DNA of 64,000 nt from Tetrahymena thermophila SB210 (Eukaryota; Ciliophora; Oligohymenophorea; Hymenostomatida; Tetrahymenidae), in contig NW_002476399.1 in assembly GCF_000189635.1 (NCBI RefSeq), positions 248,001 through 312,000 of the forward strand, written 5' to 3'. Made by a program: the position numbers and the translations under genes. This document shows, one piece after another, positions 24,310 through 36,505 of this stretch (the stretch's first letter is position 1; each line of letters starts with the position of its first letter). Below the pieces are notes generated by a model. That model was not told the DNA's origin and searched no databases. It saw nothing but the letters and a program-made list of their open reading frames with translations.

Positions 24310-24903
24310 CACAGAAAAGTAAATTTTGGAACAGAAAGACTAATAATAGAAAGTTAGTTTAAAAACTATGATAAAATAGCTAGCTAAACTGGAGTAATAA
24401 TTTATATGATCAAAAAATTAACAGTTTAAATTTAAAATTACTAGCCTTTAAGAAAAATTAGAATCAAGAAAGGTAGAATAGAGATTTTACTTGAATTTGA
24501 AAGAAGGTAAATTATTTAAGTAGCTGCTAGTCCTGAATTTATCTCTTTAAGCCTTATTAAAAAATTTAGAGATACAATTAACTTTTAGGATAGAGTTTAA
24601 GGTAGAAAATATATAGATAATTCCTGCTTAATTAAGGATTTAGGTACAAATCAATTTATAATAAGTCTCCTTGCAGATATGTTTTTACTGCTCCTTATAG
24701 CTCTCCTATGAATTCTATTGAATAAGTATTCAGAGCCATAAAGGAAAAATTAAGATAAGACACACAATTGTAGAAAGAAAATGTTATAGAATAAGCCTAA
24801 AAATTATACATCAACAAATAAATATTAATATAAAAAGTTAAAAAATATTTTTGTGATTCTTATTTTTATCGTCTATATTAACATATAGCTTTATAAATAT
24901 GAT
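24310..24903 (+). pseudogene. Internally deleted Tc1/IS630-type transposase
   Basis: Two parts can be read. The first (about 24340-24660) gives a Lys/Arg-rich region (RKIRIKKGRIEILLEF, ASPEFISLSLIKKF) like the DNA-binding N-terminus of Tc1-type transposases. The second (about 24670-24903) gives FTAPYSSPMNSIEQVFRAIK, the block carrying the third catalytic acid (PYS..NSIE..F..IK) of DDE transposases. No D..Q.W or DNA..H catalytic blocks lie between them, so the middle is deleted and a frame shift joins the parts. It is a different lineage from the DDD relics at 9.1 and 44.7 kb. Confidence 0.65.
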
Positions 24904-25367
24904 ATTTATAAGTATTTCTTATAAAAGATTTGCATTTATTTTTAAAATATAACATTTTAGTACATAAATATATTTAAATTATAAAACATACATGAGCTAT
25001 ACCATTTGATCCAACCCATATTAATAATTAGACTTAGATTTTATAATAAATTTAGATTTTACAAACATTTCTTTTATTTTTTTTTATTCCACCTACCTAT
25101 GTAAACCTATGTAAGCACAAAAACAAAATATTCTTAAAAAAGGAAACGAATTTTAGAAAATTAGATGTAACTATATGAATATAATGTTAATTAATATATT
25201 GTATTGTTAGATGTTTTTTTATGAATTAATTTATGAAAATATTCATTTTTAACTTTCAAAAAATATTTTATTATAATTTATTAATACAATATTTAATATT
25301 GCTAATTTTATTTAAATAAGTTTTATTAGCTAAGTCATGTTTGAAAACTTGTTTACCAAATATTTTA

Positions 25368-27071
25368 TCAAAAAGCTGGACAATCACACTAAAGTTGTAA
25401 TCCATTAGGACTAACATTAATATTTGGGATACATTCAGTACATATCATTTAGAATCTACTATCGTTTGGAGGGATCTAATTAAGATCAACAAATTAAGGA
25501 AATCCACTAAGAGATGCTACACTGCATCCTTTATTTACCCAATTACCATAGCTATCATTTAAAATAGTTCTGAAGTTACCTAAGCTATCTCTTTCGTATC
25601 TAACGTCTTTAGGAATACCAAATAGTATTAATTCAGTAAATTCACCTGAGCTACATCTACTTTTTGAAATATCAAAAGGTAATTCAGGAGGGCATAAAGA
25701 AGCTTCATTCATTTAAAATGGATTTGAGATTAAATAATTAACAGGTAATGATATATTTCCAATACCAAACATTAAATGAATTTAAATATTTGTATTTCCA
25801 TATCCTTAAACTGCGAATGCAATCTAAGGTCCATTACTTTCTATTCTTCTCTGTTCTTGAATTTATTACTAATTATTAATGTATTTTTATTTCATTGATT
25901 CAATTCTATTCATAATTGCTTGCTGTAAATTTTGTTTTACTTAGGTATCTGTAACAAGACTATCCCAAGATACAAACTTATTTATTTTTAATAAAGCAGG
26001 ATTTTGGCTAATAGTGTTTTCCCAATTAGATTCATTTTCTGGATTTCCTCCAAATTTATGATCAACATCAATTTTTCTTCTCAATACAAAATAGTTATCA
26101 CCTGGTTTCCCATTTAATTCATTGTTAAGTGCTTATTCCACTTATTCACGAGATATACCTCCATTAAATGAATGAGAATCATAGACACAACTTTTGAAAG
26201 AATTTACTTTTTCAATCATACCTCCAATGTAGGTATCAACAGAAATATGAGTTCCCCATGATTCTAAGAAATCACTATATACTTCAGGTGAATATTCTTA
26301 AGGTAAAGCATTTACAGCTCTTTAGGCATATTTGTTTAGGCTCAGATTATCATTCTTAAAAGTCATCCTCAGAACATTCTTAGCCATCTGTGAAACAGAC
26401 ATTTCTTAATCTCCTTTAAAGAATTTTTCATATATCTAAATTAAATCTTATGAGTGACTATATTGTCCTCCCAACCAGTAGCCATTTTAAGCAGCTTCAA
26501 TCCACACATTTGATAGTTCTTATACGTTTTAAAATATTTTGATGTCTGGTTACAACTCTATTTATTCTACTTGTGTCTCATCAGCTACAATAAATTGGTT
26601 ATCTGAAAGTGGATCTTTCCAAATTTATTCTTGAGTGGGCTCTTTTTAATAAGTGAGTTAGATTGCAGGAAGTTTTAGTTCCCCAGTAGTAATATCAAAA
26701 GAAACTCCAACTCCAGAAGGCATGTTTTGAATACCTTAAACTTCTTATTCTGTATCAGAATTTTAAGACATCTATAACATTTTCATGTTAGTTTTCTTAT
26801 GTAAATGAAACTATTCTTATTATGCTTGTAATCCAACACAGTAATCTCCATAAAATCCAGGATAAGGGCATAGATCTTACTTTGCTTCCTCATTTATACT
26901 AGAGGTAATCAATTAGAATAGCTATCTTTAGTTTAAAACTGACTCATTTACCAAATTTAGATCATAAAAGCTTTCAAAATGACTTCTATTTTTTAAAAAG
27001 CCTTGCTATGGATGGCTCGAGGCTAGTATAAATTATATTAATAGAAAAGCAAGTACTTTTTGCTGAAGCAT
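25368..27071 (-). CDS. Secreted MACPF (perforin-like) protein, copy 4 (567 aa)
   Basis: Single exon. The signal peptide, the MACPF WGTH...GG signature, the ESNWENTISQNPALLKI block and the cysteine-rich tail are all present. It is the sister of copy 3. Its tail reads ELILFGIPKDVRYERDS where copy 3 reads EFLLLGIPKDVRYERDS. The 3' flank from about 25009 is a near-duplicate of that of copy 3 and is joined there to unrelated sequence next to a transposase relic. No disabling change is visible. Confidence 0.87.
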
Positions 27072-27273
27072 TTTTATGTTTATTTATTTTTAATAAAAAT
27101 AAATTATTAATGCAAATATAAATTTTGATCTAAATATTTTTTACTGTAATAAAAATCAACTTTCATTTACTTTACATTTAAACACATTAAGTTAAACATC
27201 AAAGATATGATATTCTTTTTGATTGAATTATTAAAATTTTATGAATAATAAATTTTCAAAAATAAATAATTTT

Positions 27274-27445
27274 GTATGGTAATTAATTCTTTCTTAATTA
27301 AATATAATTTATCCTGAATTAATTTTGATTTATGCTTGAGGAATAAGAAAAGTTAATCTTCTCTTAGAGATGAAATAATAACATATATTCTTTTATTATC
27401 AAGTTAAAAAGCTGAAAATAGTCTAAAAAGAAAATAATTAATTTT
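27274..27445 (-). promoter_or_regulatory. Conserved block upstream of MACPF copy 4
   Basis: The fourth occurrence of the TTTGTATGGTAATTA block, about 200-370 bases before the start codon. Confidence 0.3.
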
Positions 27446-27550
27446 ATTAGTATAATCAAATTAATTTTGTACAAATAACAGCACTCAATTAAATAATTTA
27501 AAATTTTATAATAATTATATAGAGACAATTAATTATCTAAATTTCATTTT

Positions 27551-27860
27551 GATGAATACATTTACTATCCTCAATTTTATTAGAGCCCATAACGGTATTA
27601 AAAACACTACTTAGCTTATTGATCTTAATTTAAATTAAATGTAATAATTCTTCATCAAGGATTAAATTATATTAATTTTTCAAAAATAAACAATTAATTT
27701 TTAGAACTAGATATATAATAAAATAACTCTATTTACAAACTAATGTGTATGGTTGTTTAGATTTAGATACAATAAAAATGATATGCCTTTTAAATTTGAA
27801 TAAACTAATTTAGATAACATTATTAATAAACTCAATTGAAAAATTAACTTAAAATCATAA
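27551..27860 (+). pseudogene. 2TM-family internal relic
   Basis: The fullest version of the relic also seen at 17698 and 21165. It continues to a NLNKLIQ-like piece matching the segment after the second cysteine motif. It is broken by TGA stops and frame changes. Confidence 0.55.
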
Positions 27861-28443
27861 AAATTAATATTTTAATAACAGGATTAGCAATAATAATATA
27901 AAGAAATTTTGAAGATAGCAAAACGTTAAAGAAGATGATAATGAAAATTTATATTTGAATATATACCATAACCCCTCAATTATAGGGTAGAGTGAGATCA
28001 AGCTCTTGATATCTATTATATCTTAATTTAATTAACTATATATTAAATAATTATCTTAAGTGCTTAAAAATGCAGTCAACTAATAAAGGAGAGAATAATT
28101 CTAATATTTTTGCAAAGAGAGAGGACTAAAATATAATTTTGACTTATACTTTGTTAGTCTTGAAAAAATTATGAAGACTTTAATTTATAGTGTTAATTTA
28201 TGATATTTTTTAGCTTTAAATTTGGAAAGCTTGATTTTTTGAGTAAATTTCTTATTAAAATATATTTTTTAAACAGAAAAGAACAACAACATAACAAAAA
28301 ATAAAATTTATTTTAAAAATTCAAAAAACATTTTATATTAATTTTTTAATTCATCCAATATTTGATATTGTAAATTAATTTTATTTTAATGATAAGTTGG
28401 ATTAGCTAAACCAAGTTTGAAAACTTATTTACCAAAAGTGTTA
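27861..28443. other. AT-rich spacer downstream of MACPF copy 5
   Basis: No gene is seen. The segment 27985-28045 (GGTAGAGTGAGATCAAGCTCTTGATATCTATTATATC) matches 5025-5075 downstream of MACPF copy 1. Confidence 0.5.
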
Positions 28444-30129
28444 TCAAAAAGCTGGACAACTACACTAAAATAAATCTCCGTTAGGACTATTATAAGTACT
28501 TGGGATGCAGTCAGTACATATCATTTAGAATCGACTCTCATTTGGAGGAATCTGATTAAAATCAACAAATTAAGGAAATCCACTAAGAGATGCTACACTA
28601 CATCCTTTATCTACCCAATTACCATAGCTTCCATTTAAAATACTTCTGAAGTTACCTTAGCTATCTCTTTCGAATCTAACATCTTTTGGAATACCTAAAA
28701 TTGATAAATCTGCAAATTCACCTGAGCTACATGTACTTTTGCATATAGAAGCTTCTTGCATTTAAAATGGACTTGAAATTTCATATTTTAGTGGTGCTGA
28801 CAACTTTAAATCTAGTATTATATGAGGAAAAGTACTTACATTTCCATTTCCTTAAATTGCGTATGCAGTCTTAGGTCCATTGCTTTCTATTTTTCTCTAT
28901 TCTTGAATTGATTGCTAATTTTTAATGTATATTTCTTTCATTGATTCAATTCTATTCTTAATTGCTTGTTATAAGTTTTGCTTTACTTAGACATCTGCAA
29001 CCAGGTTATCCCATGATATAAACTTATTTATTTTTAATAAAGCAGGATTTTGGCTAATTGTGTTTTCCCAATTAGATTCATTTTCTGGGTTTCCTCCAAA
29101 TCTATGATCAACTGCAATTTTTCTTCTAGCAGTAAAAAAGCCTTCAGCTGGGTTTCCAATTAATTCATTATTAAGTGCTTATTCCACTTATTAAGGAGAT
29201 AACCCTCCATTAAATGAAGGAGAAGCATAAACACAACTTTTAAATGCGTTTACTTTTTCAATCATTCCTCCAATGTAGGTATCAACAGAAATATGAGTTC
29301 CCCATGATTCTAAGAAATCGTTATATACTTCTGCTGAATATTCTTAAGGTAAAGCATTTACAGCTCTTTACGCATATTTATTAAGGTTCAAATTATCATT
29401 CTTAAAAGTCATCCTAAGGACATTCTTAGCCATTTGTGAAACAGACATTTCTTAATCTCCTTTAAAGAATTTTTCAAATATCTAATTTAAATCTTATGAG
29501 TGACTATATTATCCTCCCAACCAGTAGCCATTTTAAATAGCTTCAACCCATACATTGGATAACTCTTATTCATTTTAAAATATTTTAATATCTGGTTACA
29601 ATTCTATTTATTCTACTTTTGTTTCATCAGCTACAATAAATTAGTTATCTGAAAGTGGATCTTTCCAAATTTATTCTTGAGTGGGATCTTTTTGATAAGT
29701 GAGTTAGATTGCAGGAAGTTTTAGTTCACCAGTAGTAATATCAAAAGAAACTCCAACTCCAGAAGGCATATTTTGAATACCTTAAACTGCTTATTCGGTT
29801 TCAGAGTTTTAAGAAGCCTAATACATTTTCATGCTGGTTTTCTTATGAAAATGTAACGATTCTTATTATTCTTGTATTCCAACACAATAATCTCCATAAA
29901 ATCCTGGATAAGGACATAGATCTTACTTAGCTTCCTTATTTATACTTGAGGTAATTAGTTAAAATAACTATCTTTAGTTTAAAACAGACTTACTTACCTA
30001 GTTAGGCTCGTAAATCTATGATTTGAAGCTTTCAGAATGATTCGAATTTTTTAAAAAAGCTTATTATGGATAGCTCAATGTTACTATCAATTATATTAAA
30101 AGAAAAGCAAGTACCTTTTGTGGAAGCAT
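28444..30129 (-). CDS. Secreted MACPF (perforin-like) protein, copy 5 (561 aa)
   Basis: Single exon, start MLPQKVLAFLLIQLIV (signal peptide). The MACPF signature and FGG..E.ESNW block are intact. It shares with copy 1 the extra residues after the signal peptide and the AARRKIAV-type segment (here TARRKIAV). A 9-residue in-frame deletion in the tail removes most of the PPELPYDIS segment and leaves ASICKSTCSSGEF; the number of nearby cysteines is preserved. The variable segment before the tail reads STFPHIILDLKLSAPLKYEI, unlike any other copy. The upstream flank matches that of copy 1 without the transposon insertion. Confidence 0.86.
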
Positions 30130-30319
30130 TTTAGTATTTTTATTTTTAATTAAAACAAATAACTAATACAAACACAATTTTTTATCTAAATCTTTTTTAA
30201 GGTGGTAAAATACAACTTTAATTGATTTTAAAAGAAAAAAATTATATTAGATTCAAATAAGATAAAACTAAATTTCAAAGAAAAGAAGTTCTTTCTAATA
30301 TAGTTAATATTACAAAACT

Positions 30320-30470
30320 TGTATGGTAATTAATTAGTTATTTCTCAATTAAATATAATTTATCCAAATTTAATTTAGATTTGCGTTTGAATGTCGTGAA
30401 ATGTTTATCTCAAATAATTATTAATATTCTTTTATTATCTAGCTGGTAATAGACTAAAAATAAAGCAATT
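30320..30470 (-). promoter_or_regulatory. Conserved block upstream of MACPF copy 5
   Basis: The fifth occurrence of the block beginning TTGTATGGTAATTAATTAG, and the most diverged together with that of copy 1. Confidence 0.3.
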
Positions 30471-31269
30471 GATTTTATTAGCTAAGACAGATTAATTTTA
30501 TACAAATTACGTAAAATACAAATTAAATTTTATTTTGACGAGTACATCAATCAATCAAAGCTATTTATATTTGATATGATATATTACTTTAATTGTAAAA
30601 TAAATATGCCATTTTAAGACACCGTAAATAAGATTATAAATATAAATCCATGTTTAATTTAAATTATTATACCAATTATTGTAGCTAGCTTTAATTATTT
30701 TTATTTATTTATTAAACTAAAAATAAAAAATATATTTCTTATTCCTCTAATCTAATTTTTGTTGATGTGATGATCAGGTTAAAAATATGATAAGGTCGAA
30801 ATATAAATATCAGATAAATTAAATGCTATTTAAAATGTTAAACTAACTATTCAAATCTAGGAATGAATATTAAATAGATAAAATAGTTATTTCAAGTTTA
30901 ACAAAAAATAAAGGAAAATTAATAATACTTTATAAAAGTAATATAATAATTTTTATTATATGATTTAATGTTTTATTAAATTAATATAATGGGTATTCTC
31001 TAAGCTAATATTTTCTCTAATTTATAACAACTCCATACAGCCCATGCTTGCTTCTATATATGCTAGAAAATAATGTATATATAATTCTCCTTCCATAAAT
31101 TTAGTTGCGAATTAGAAACCTAATTTTTTCAAAAAAGATAACTTGACTAAAAATCAAATAAAACTAAATGTTTAACAAATAATTAAGCAAGAAAAATTAA
31201 ATTACTTTTGATTTAAATCTAGAAAATCTTAATAATTGCTTTAATAATTAAAATGTAAGATAAGAATAC

Positions 31270-31700
31270 CATAAATATTATGATACATATACTATTATTT
31301 GTTTTCATCATATTTTTTAAATACTTTTATACAAATAACTAAATAAATCTATTAAAAATTTAGATCATACTATGAAAAAAAATAATTTTAATTTGCTAAT
31401 GAGTTTGTTGGATTTGCATTTTAGTATAATAATTGTTCAGTAATAATGACTATCTAGGAATTTTAAGCAAAATAAAATTTTACATACACCATGTATTATC
31501 CTTATAATTTTTACATTAAGCATTATTTAGCTTACTGATCTTAATTTAATTTAATTCAAAATTTTAAGTAAGGACATATATATATTGGTGACTCAAGATA
31601 TGAACCTTTATAGTGTATTAGATTGAATATATTTAGAGATTACATGGATGCATTATAAATAATTATAAATAGCCATAAAATAATTAAATTTAAAAAAAAG
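31270..31700 (+). pseudogene. 2TM-family 5' relic
   Basis: The sister of the relic at 10440: membrane-helix region, ANEFVGFAF-like segment and MYYPYNF-like piece, then heavy decay. Both end in the same non-2TM sequence (TAGTGTATTAGATTGAATATATTTAGAGATTACATGGATGCATTA here, 10770-10805 there). They were therefore truncated before the unit duplicated. Confidence 0.55.
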
Positions 31701-32129
31701 TAATATCAATAAAAGTTAAACCATTATGTTAAAAATTTAAAAACATTTTTCTAAAGTTTAATAAACAATTTATTTATTTATGAAAATAGATTTATCTTTC
31801 TATAGTTAATTTTTAAATAAAAGCTAATTCAAGTAATTTACTTAATTAAAACCAATTTATTATCAAAATAATATACTCTTTGATAAATTAATTTTGATAG
31901 TCAATTCAAGGTGATAATTAATTAATATCTATGTTAAATTAATAAATATTCATAATAATTTGTTAATCTTAAAAATAAAAAGAGTTCTAAAAATTTTATA
32001 ATTATAAAATAATATTACCTTCAATTCCCAATGTTTAAAATTTTCTACAGTTTTTAATTTCTTATTAAAGTATTTTCTAATTTAAAAAATATAAAAATAT
32101 TTTAAAGGCTATCAATTATTAAATTTGTT

Positions 32130-33080
32130 TTATTAAAAAATACAAAAATCTTAATTTTGACAATATCGTTATTTATAAATCTAAAAAACATAAAAAAATT
32201 ATAATAAAGAAACGGAATAAAAATAAAAAACAATGAATTTAAGTTATTTTAAGAAAAAGTTCTAAAAAATTTAATTGTTAAAATATATACTTACTTACTA
32301 TAGCAGTAAAAAAAATATTGATATAAATGATATAAATTAATCTTAAAAAATTAATTCAATATACTATTTATCTATTTACTGTTTATAATTTATTTGATAA
32401 CTAAAACTAATCTTTTTTGGGTAAAACCAATTATAATCACTGTTTTTTGTTTTAAAGAATAAAACTCTTCAAACAATTACAATTTTTATTCATGAATGAA
32501 ATAAATGGTTGGTTAATTATTTATTATATTTCCTTTAAAAATTTTAATTTAGTGATCAGTAATAGCCAATAAGTTTTTAAAATTAAAACAGCAACTTTTA
32601 TAGTAAATCATTCATTAATAAACTAAAAAAACCTAAATTTTGACAATATTATTATGTACAAATCTAAAAAACATAAAAAAATTTTAATAATGAAACTGAA
32701 TGAAAATAAAAAACAATGAATTTAAAATTATTTTAAGAAAAACTTCTAAAAAATTTAATTGTTTTAAATAAATACTTACAGTACTAAAAAAACTATTGCT
32801 ATAAATGATATAATTAATCTTAAAAAATCAATTCATATGCAATTTATCTATTTACTTTACTGGTTATAATTTATTTTATAACTAGATCTAATTTTTTTTT
32901 TGGATAAATAATCACTCTTTTATTGTTTTAAAGAATTAATTCTTCAAACAATTACGATTTGTATTCATGAATGAAATGAATGGTTAATTATTTATGATAT
33001 TTCCTTTAAAAATTTAAATAAATTAAAATAATAACTTTTATAACAAATAATTCATTAATAATCTAACTAAATAGTAAAAG
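32130..33080. repeat. Two direct copies of a repeat of about 450 bp before 2TM copy 4
   Basis: Two units (about 32140-32610 and 32630-33080) share the landmarks TTTTGACAATAT, AAATCTAAAAAACATAAAAAAATT, ATTTATCTATTTACTG, AACAATTACAATTTGTATTCATGAATGAA and ATTCATTAATAA-CTA. The same pair occurs before 2TM copy 5 at 35600-36480. Unit limits are approximate. No coding potential is seen. Confidence 0.7.
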
Positions 33081-33104
33081 CTGCCTTCTATACAAAATAT
33101 AGTT

Positions 33105-35308
33105 ATGCTAAAATTAGATTTATTCCCTTCAGAGTTTTTCTTTACTCTTAGCGATTAAATATACATGAAGAAAACATTTTAAGGAATGATACTTACTCTG
33201 TTTGTAGTTTTCACATTGCTCTTCTATTTTATTTATTTACTTAGTTAATATGTAAATAATTAAATTGATCCAAAATTTAGATCCTAAACCTTCATAGTCA
33301 ATCATAAATAGCAAATTGAATTCTCTAATGATCTTGTTGGATTTGCATTTTAATATAATTCTTCAATGACTATCGATGAGTATCAAGCAAAATAAAATTT
33401 AACATATCTAGTGTATTATCCATAATATTATTATGCTGACAATATTAATAATATTACTTTGCTTATTGATCTTGATGTAATTCCATGCACAGACTCTTCG
33501 CTTTCAGGATTAAATTGTATAGATTTTTCAAAAATAAGCAATTAAACTTTAGCGCTTGATATCAGTAATAAAATCTACTCCTCTTTACAAATTAATGTTT
33601 ATGGTTGTTTAGATTTAGATACCGTAAAGACTACTATTCCTTCTAATTGCGCTTAATAGACTGACATAGATAATATTATTAATGGTATAGATTCATAATT
33701 GTATCTAAAAATGAAGACATAGTAATATAACACAACTTCGAAGTAGATTTAAACTAATTATAGAAATATCTATAGCTATGTGTTATCATCTTAAATGGTT
33801 ATCAATACTTTGAAGACATAGACATAGGAGACTTCAGTAAGCTAAGGGTTGATTTTTTAATAAAGTTAAATCTATTCTTCGCCTTATTAATATAATTAAC
33901 TTATTTAAAGTTTTGATAGGCAACTATCTTTATAAGCAGGGCTAGGACCTTATATCTAAGAAAATATTTTGATGGATGAACTATTACAATAATTCTAAAT
34001 TTAATATCCTACAATCACAGAAATTCTAGCCTTAGCGAACAGTATTGCATTTATCGTAATGTTTTCAAGAATGATTGGTAGGTTTTTCTCAAAAAGACTA
34101 ATTTAAGAAGACATTTTTATGCTTATTTTCAGAAATTTATTTTAGGAAAAAAATTATTAAATCTTAAAGCACAATAAACTGATTGAATAACAGATAGATT
34201 TATATATTTAATCTTCGAATGATAGAAATGTAATAGATAATGATTTAATAGAGTAAGAAATTCCAACAAATAAAAAGATTCCAGCTTTTGAAACTAAGTT
34301 TAGAGATCATGTAGAAAAATAATAGGTTTAGATGAGTTATTCAGATAAAGAAGCTATTAACTATTAAACTTTCTTTACTTAAGAAGAAGACATTAAAGAA
34401 TAATAAAGCGATGAAGCAAGAAATTTAAATAGAACAAATTTAGGTATCCTAAATACAATGTCAAGAAAATTAATAAGCATTTAGAATGATTAAAGTTTTA
34501 ATAAAAGAGCATATATAGAAACCAAAAATTCTCTACCTTTTAAATAAACAACTTAAAAAAGAATATCTATTTTTTAGAATAGATATTCTTCATAATCTGA
34601 ATAAATATAAACTCCTACTAGTATTCAAAATGCACTTAACTTATCTTATGAATTGTAAAAAGAAAAACCTCCTTAAAATAAATAAATACTTAAAGACATA
34701 ATTTCTTCAAAATTGAAAGCCTTACATAGTAATAAAATGAAGCATGCCATTCATAATTTAATATTTAAATTCAAGTAATTTATAAGTTTATTATCTTTAT
34801 TACTTTTATGAATAATTTTTTTATTTACATTAACTTAATTTTTAGGGCATTTAAGTCTAAAGCGTTCCTTTTGTATAAAGGTATTGATCATAAATAAATA
34901 ATGCATATTGATTAAGAAGCTAAAAGGAGCTAAAATATCTATCATCTTTATGAAGATATAATCTTCTTGAAAAAAGCTATTTCAATGCTTCTAAGCTAAG
35001 AATAATTAGCTGCAATCAAACTTGTAAGTCTGACAGATAATTATTTTAATCTAGATTTAAAAAGTGAATAGATTACTAATCAATATAAAAGTAATTTTTT
35101 TAATTTTGATCATCCATCTTTTAATGAATTTTAAACAAAAAAAGGTATGTAAAATAAGCTAAATCATTTTGAGAAATAATTTGTGCTATTTTAATCTGAA
35201 AAATTATAAGCAGACTACATCCAATCATTTTTTATAAACTATTAAACTTAAAGAATGAAAAATGAAATAGATCTAAGAATAATATCAAGTATAATAAAAA
35301 GTAAGTGA
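33105..35308 (+). CDS. 2TM-family membrane protein, copy 4 (692 aa)
   Basis: Exons are 33105-34774, 34846-35090 and 35145-35308, with introns of 71 and 54 nt and a spliced length of 693 codons. The N-terminus MLKLDLFPSEFFFTLSD precedes the membrane helix (LTLFVVFTLLFYFIYLL). The cysteine motifs read IPCTDSSLSGLNCIDFSKI and YGCLDLDTVK. The linker is rich in Gln, Glu, Asn and Ser. The gene forms a tandem pair with copy 5: the two differ by scattered substitutions and a few small in-frame length changes. No MACPF gene lies beside this pair, in contrast to copies 1-3. Confidence 0.8.
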
Positions 35309-35599
35309 ATTATCCCTAAAGATTTGAATGTATTATAATAATTTATATTAAGAATCAATCATATATCAAATTTTAGATCTTATTTTATATTTATTTTTTT
35401 CATATTTAACAAGAAAACTTTTTTTTTTTTGTTAAGAAATTTTTATATGGTAGTATATATAATGTATTTAGATGGTGTTGTTAGGGTATACCTTATTTTA
35501 TACAGAAAATCTTATTTATAATATTTAAAAATATAAGCTTATATAGCCTATTTCTATAAAATATATGTAAATTAGAGCCCCCGTCAATGTAATTTTGTT

Positions 35600-36480
35600 A
35601 TCAATTATTAAATTTGATTAAATAATTTAAAATTATTTTAGAAAAAGTTCTAAAAAATTAAATTGTTAAAATATATACTTACTTACTACAGCACTAAAAA
35701 AACTATTGCTATTAATGATATAATTAATCTTAAATATTAATTCAATATACTATTTATCTATTTACTGGTTATAATTAATATGATAACTGGAACTAATTTT
35801 TTTTTGGATAAATAATCACTCTTTTTTTGTTTTAAAGAATTAATTCTTCAAACAATATCAATTTGTATTCATGAATGAAATGAATGGTTAATTTTTATTA
35901 TACTTCCTTTAAAAATTTTAATTTAGTGATCAATAAATAGTCAATAAGTTTTTAAAATTAAAACAGTGACTTTTATAATAAATTATTCATTAATAAACTA
36001 TAAAAACCTAAATTTTGACAATACTATAATGTATAAATCTAAAAAACATAAAAAAATTTTAATAAAGAAACTGAATGAAAATGAAAAACAATGAATTTAA
36101 AATTATTTTAGGAAAAAATTCTAAAAAATTTAATTATTTTAAATATATTCTTAATTGCAGCACTAAAAAAAATTGCTATAAATAATATAATTAATCTTAA
36201 AAAATTAGTTCATATACTATTTATCTATTTACTGGTTATAATTTATGTGATAATTGGAACTAATTTTTTTTGGATAAATAATCACTCTTTTTTTGTTTTA
36301 AAGAATTTATTCTTCAAACAATTACAATTTGTATTCATGAATGATATGAATGGTTAATTATTTATTATACATCCTTTAAAAATTTAAATTTAGTGATAAA
36401 TAAATAGCCAAATAGTTTTTAAAATTAAAATAATAACTTTTATAACAAATTATTCATTAATAATCTGACTAAAAAGTAAA
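35600..36480. repeat. Two direct copies of the repeat of about 450 bp before 2TM copy 5
   Basis: Units at about 35600-35990 and 36000-36480 repeat the landmarks listed for 32130-33080 in the same order. They show that the tandem duplication carried the repeats along with the gene. Confidence 0.7.
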
Positions 36481-36505
36481 AGCTGTCTTCTTTATAAATA
36501 TAGTT

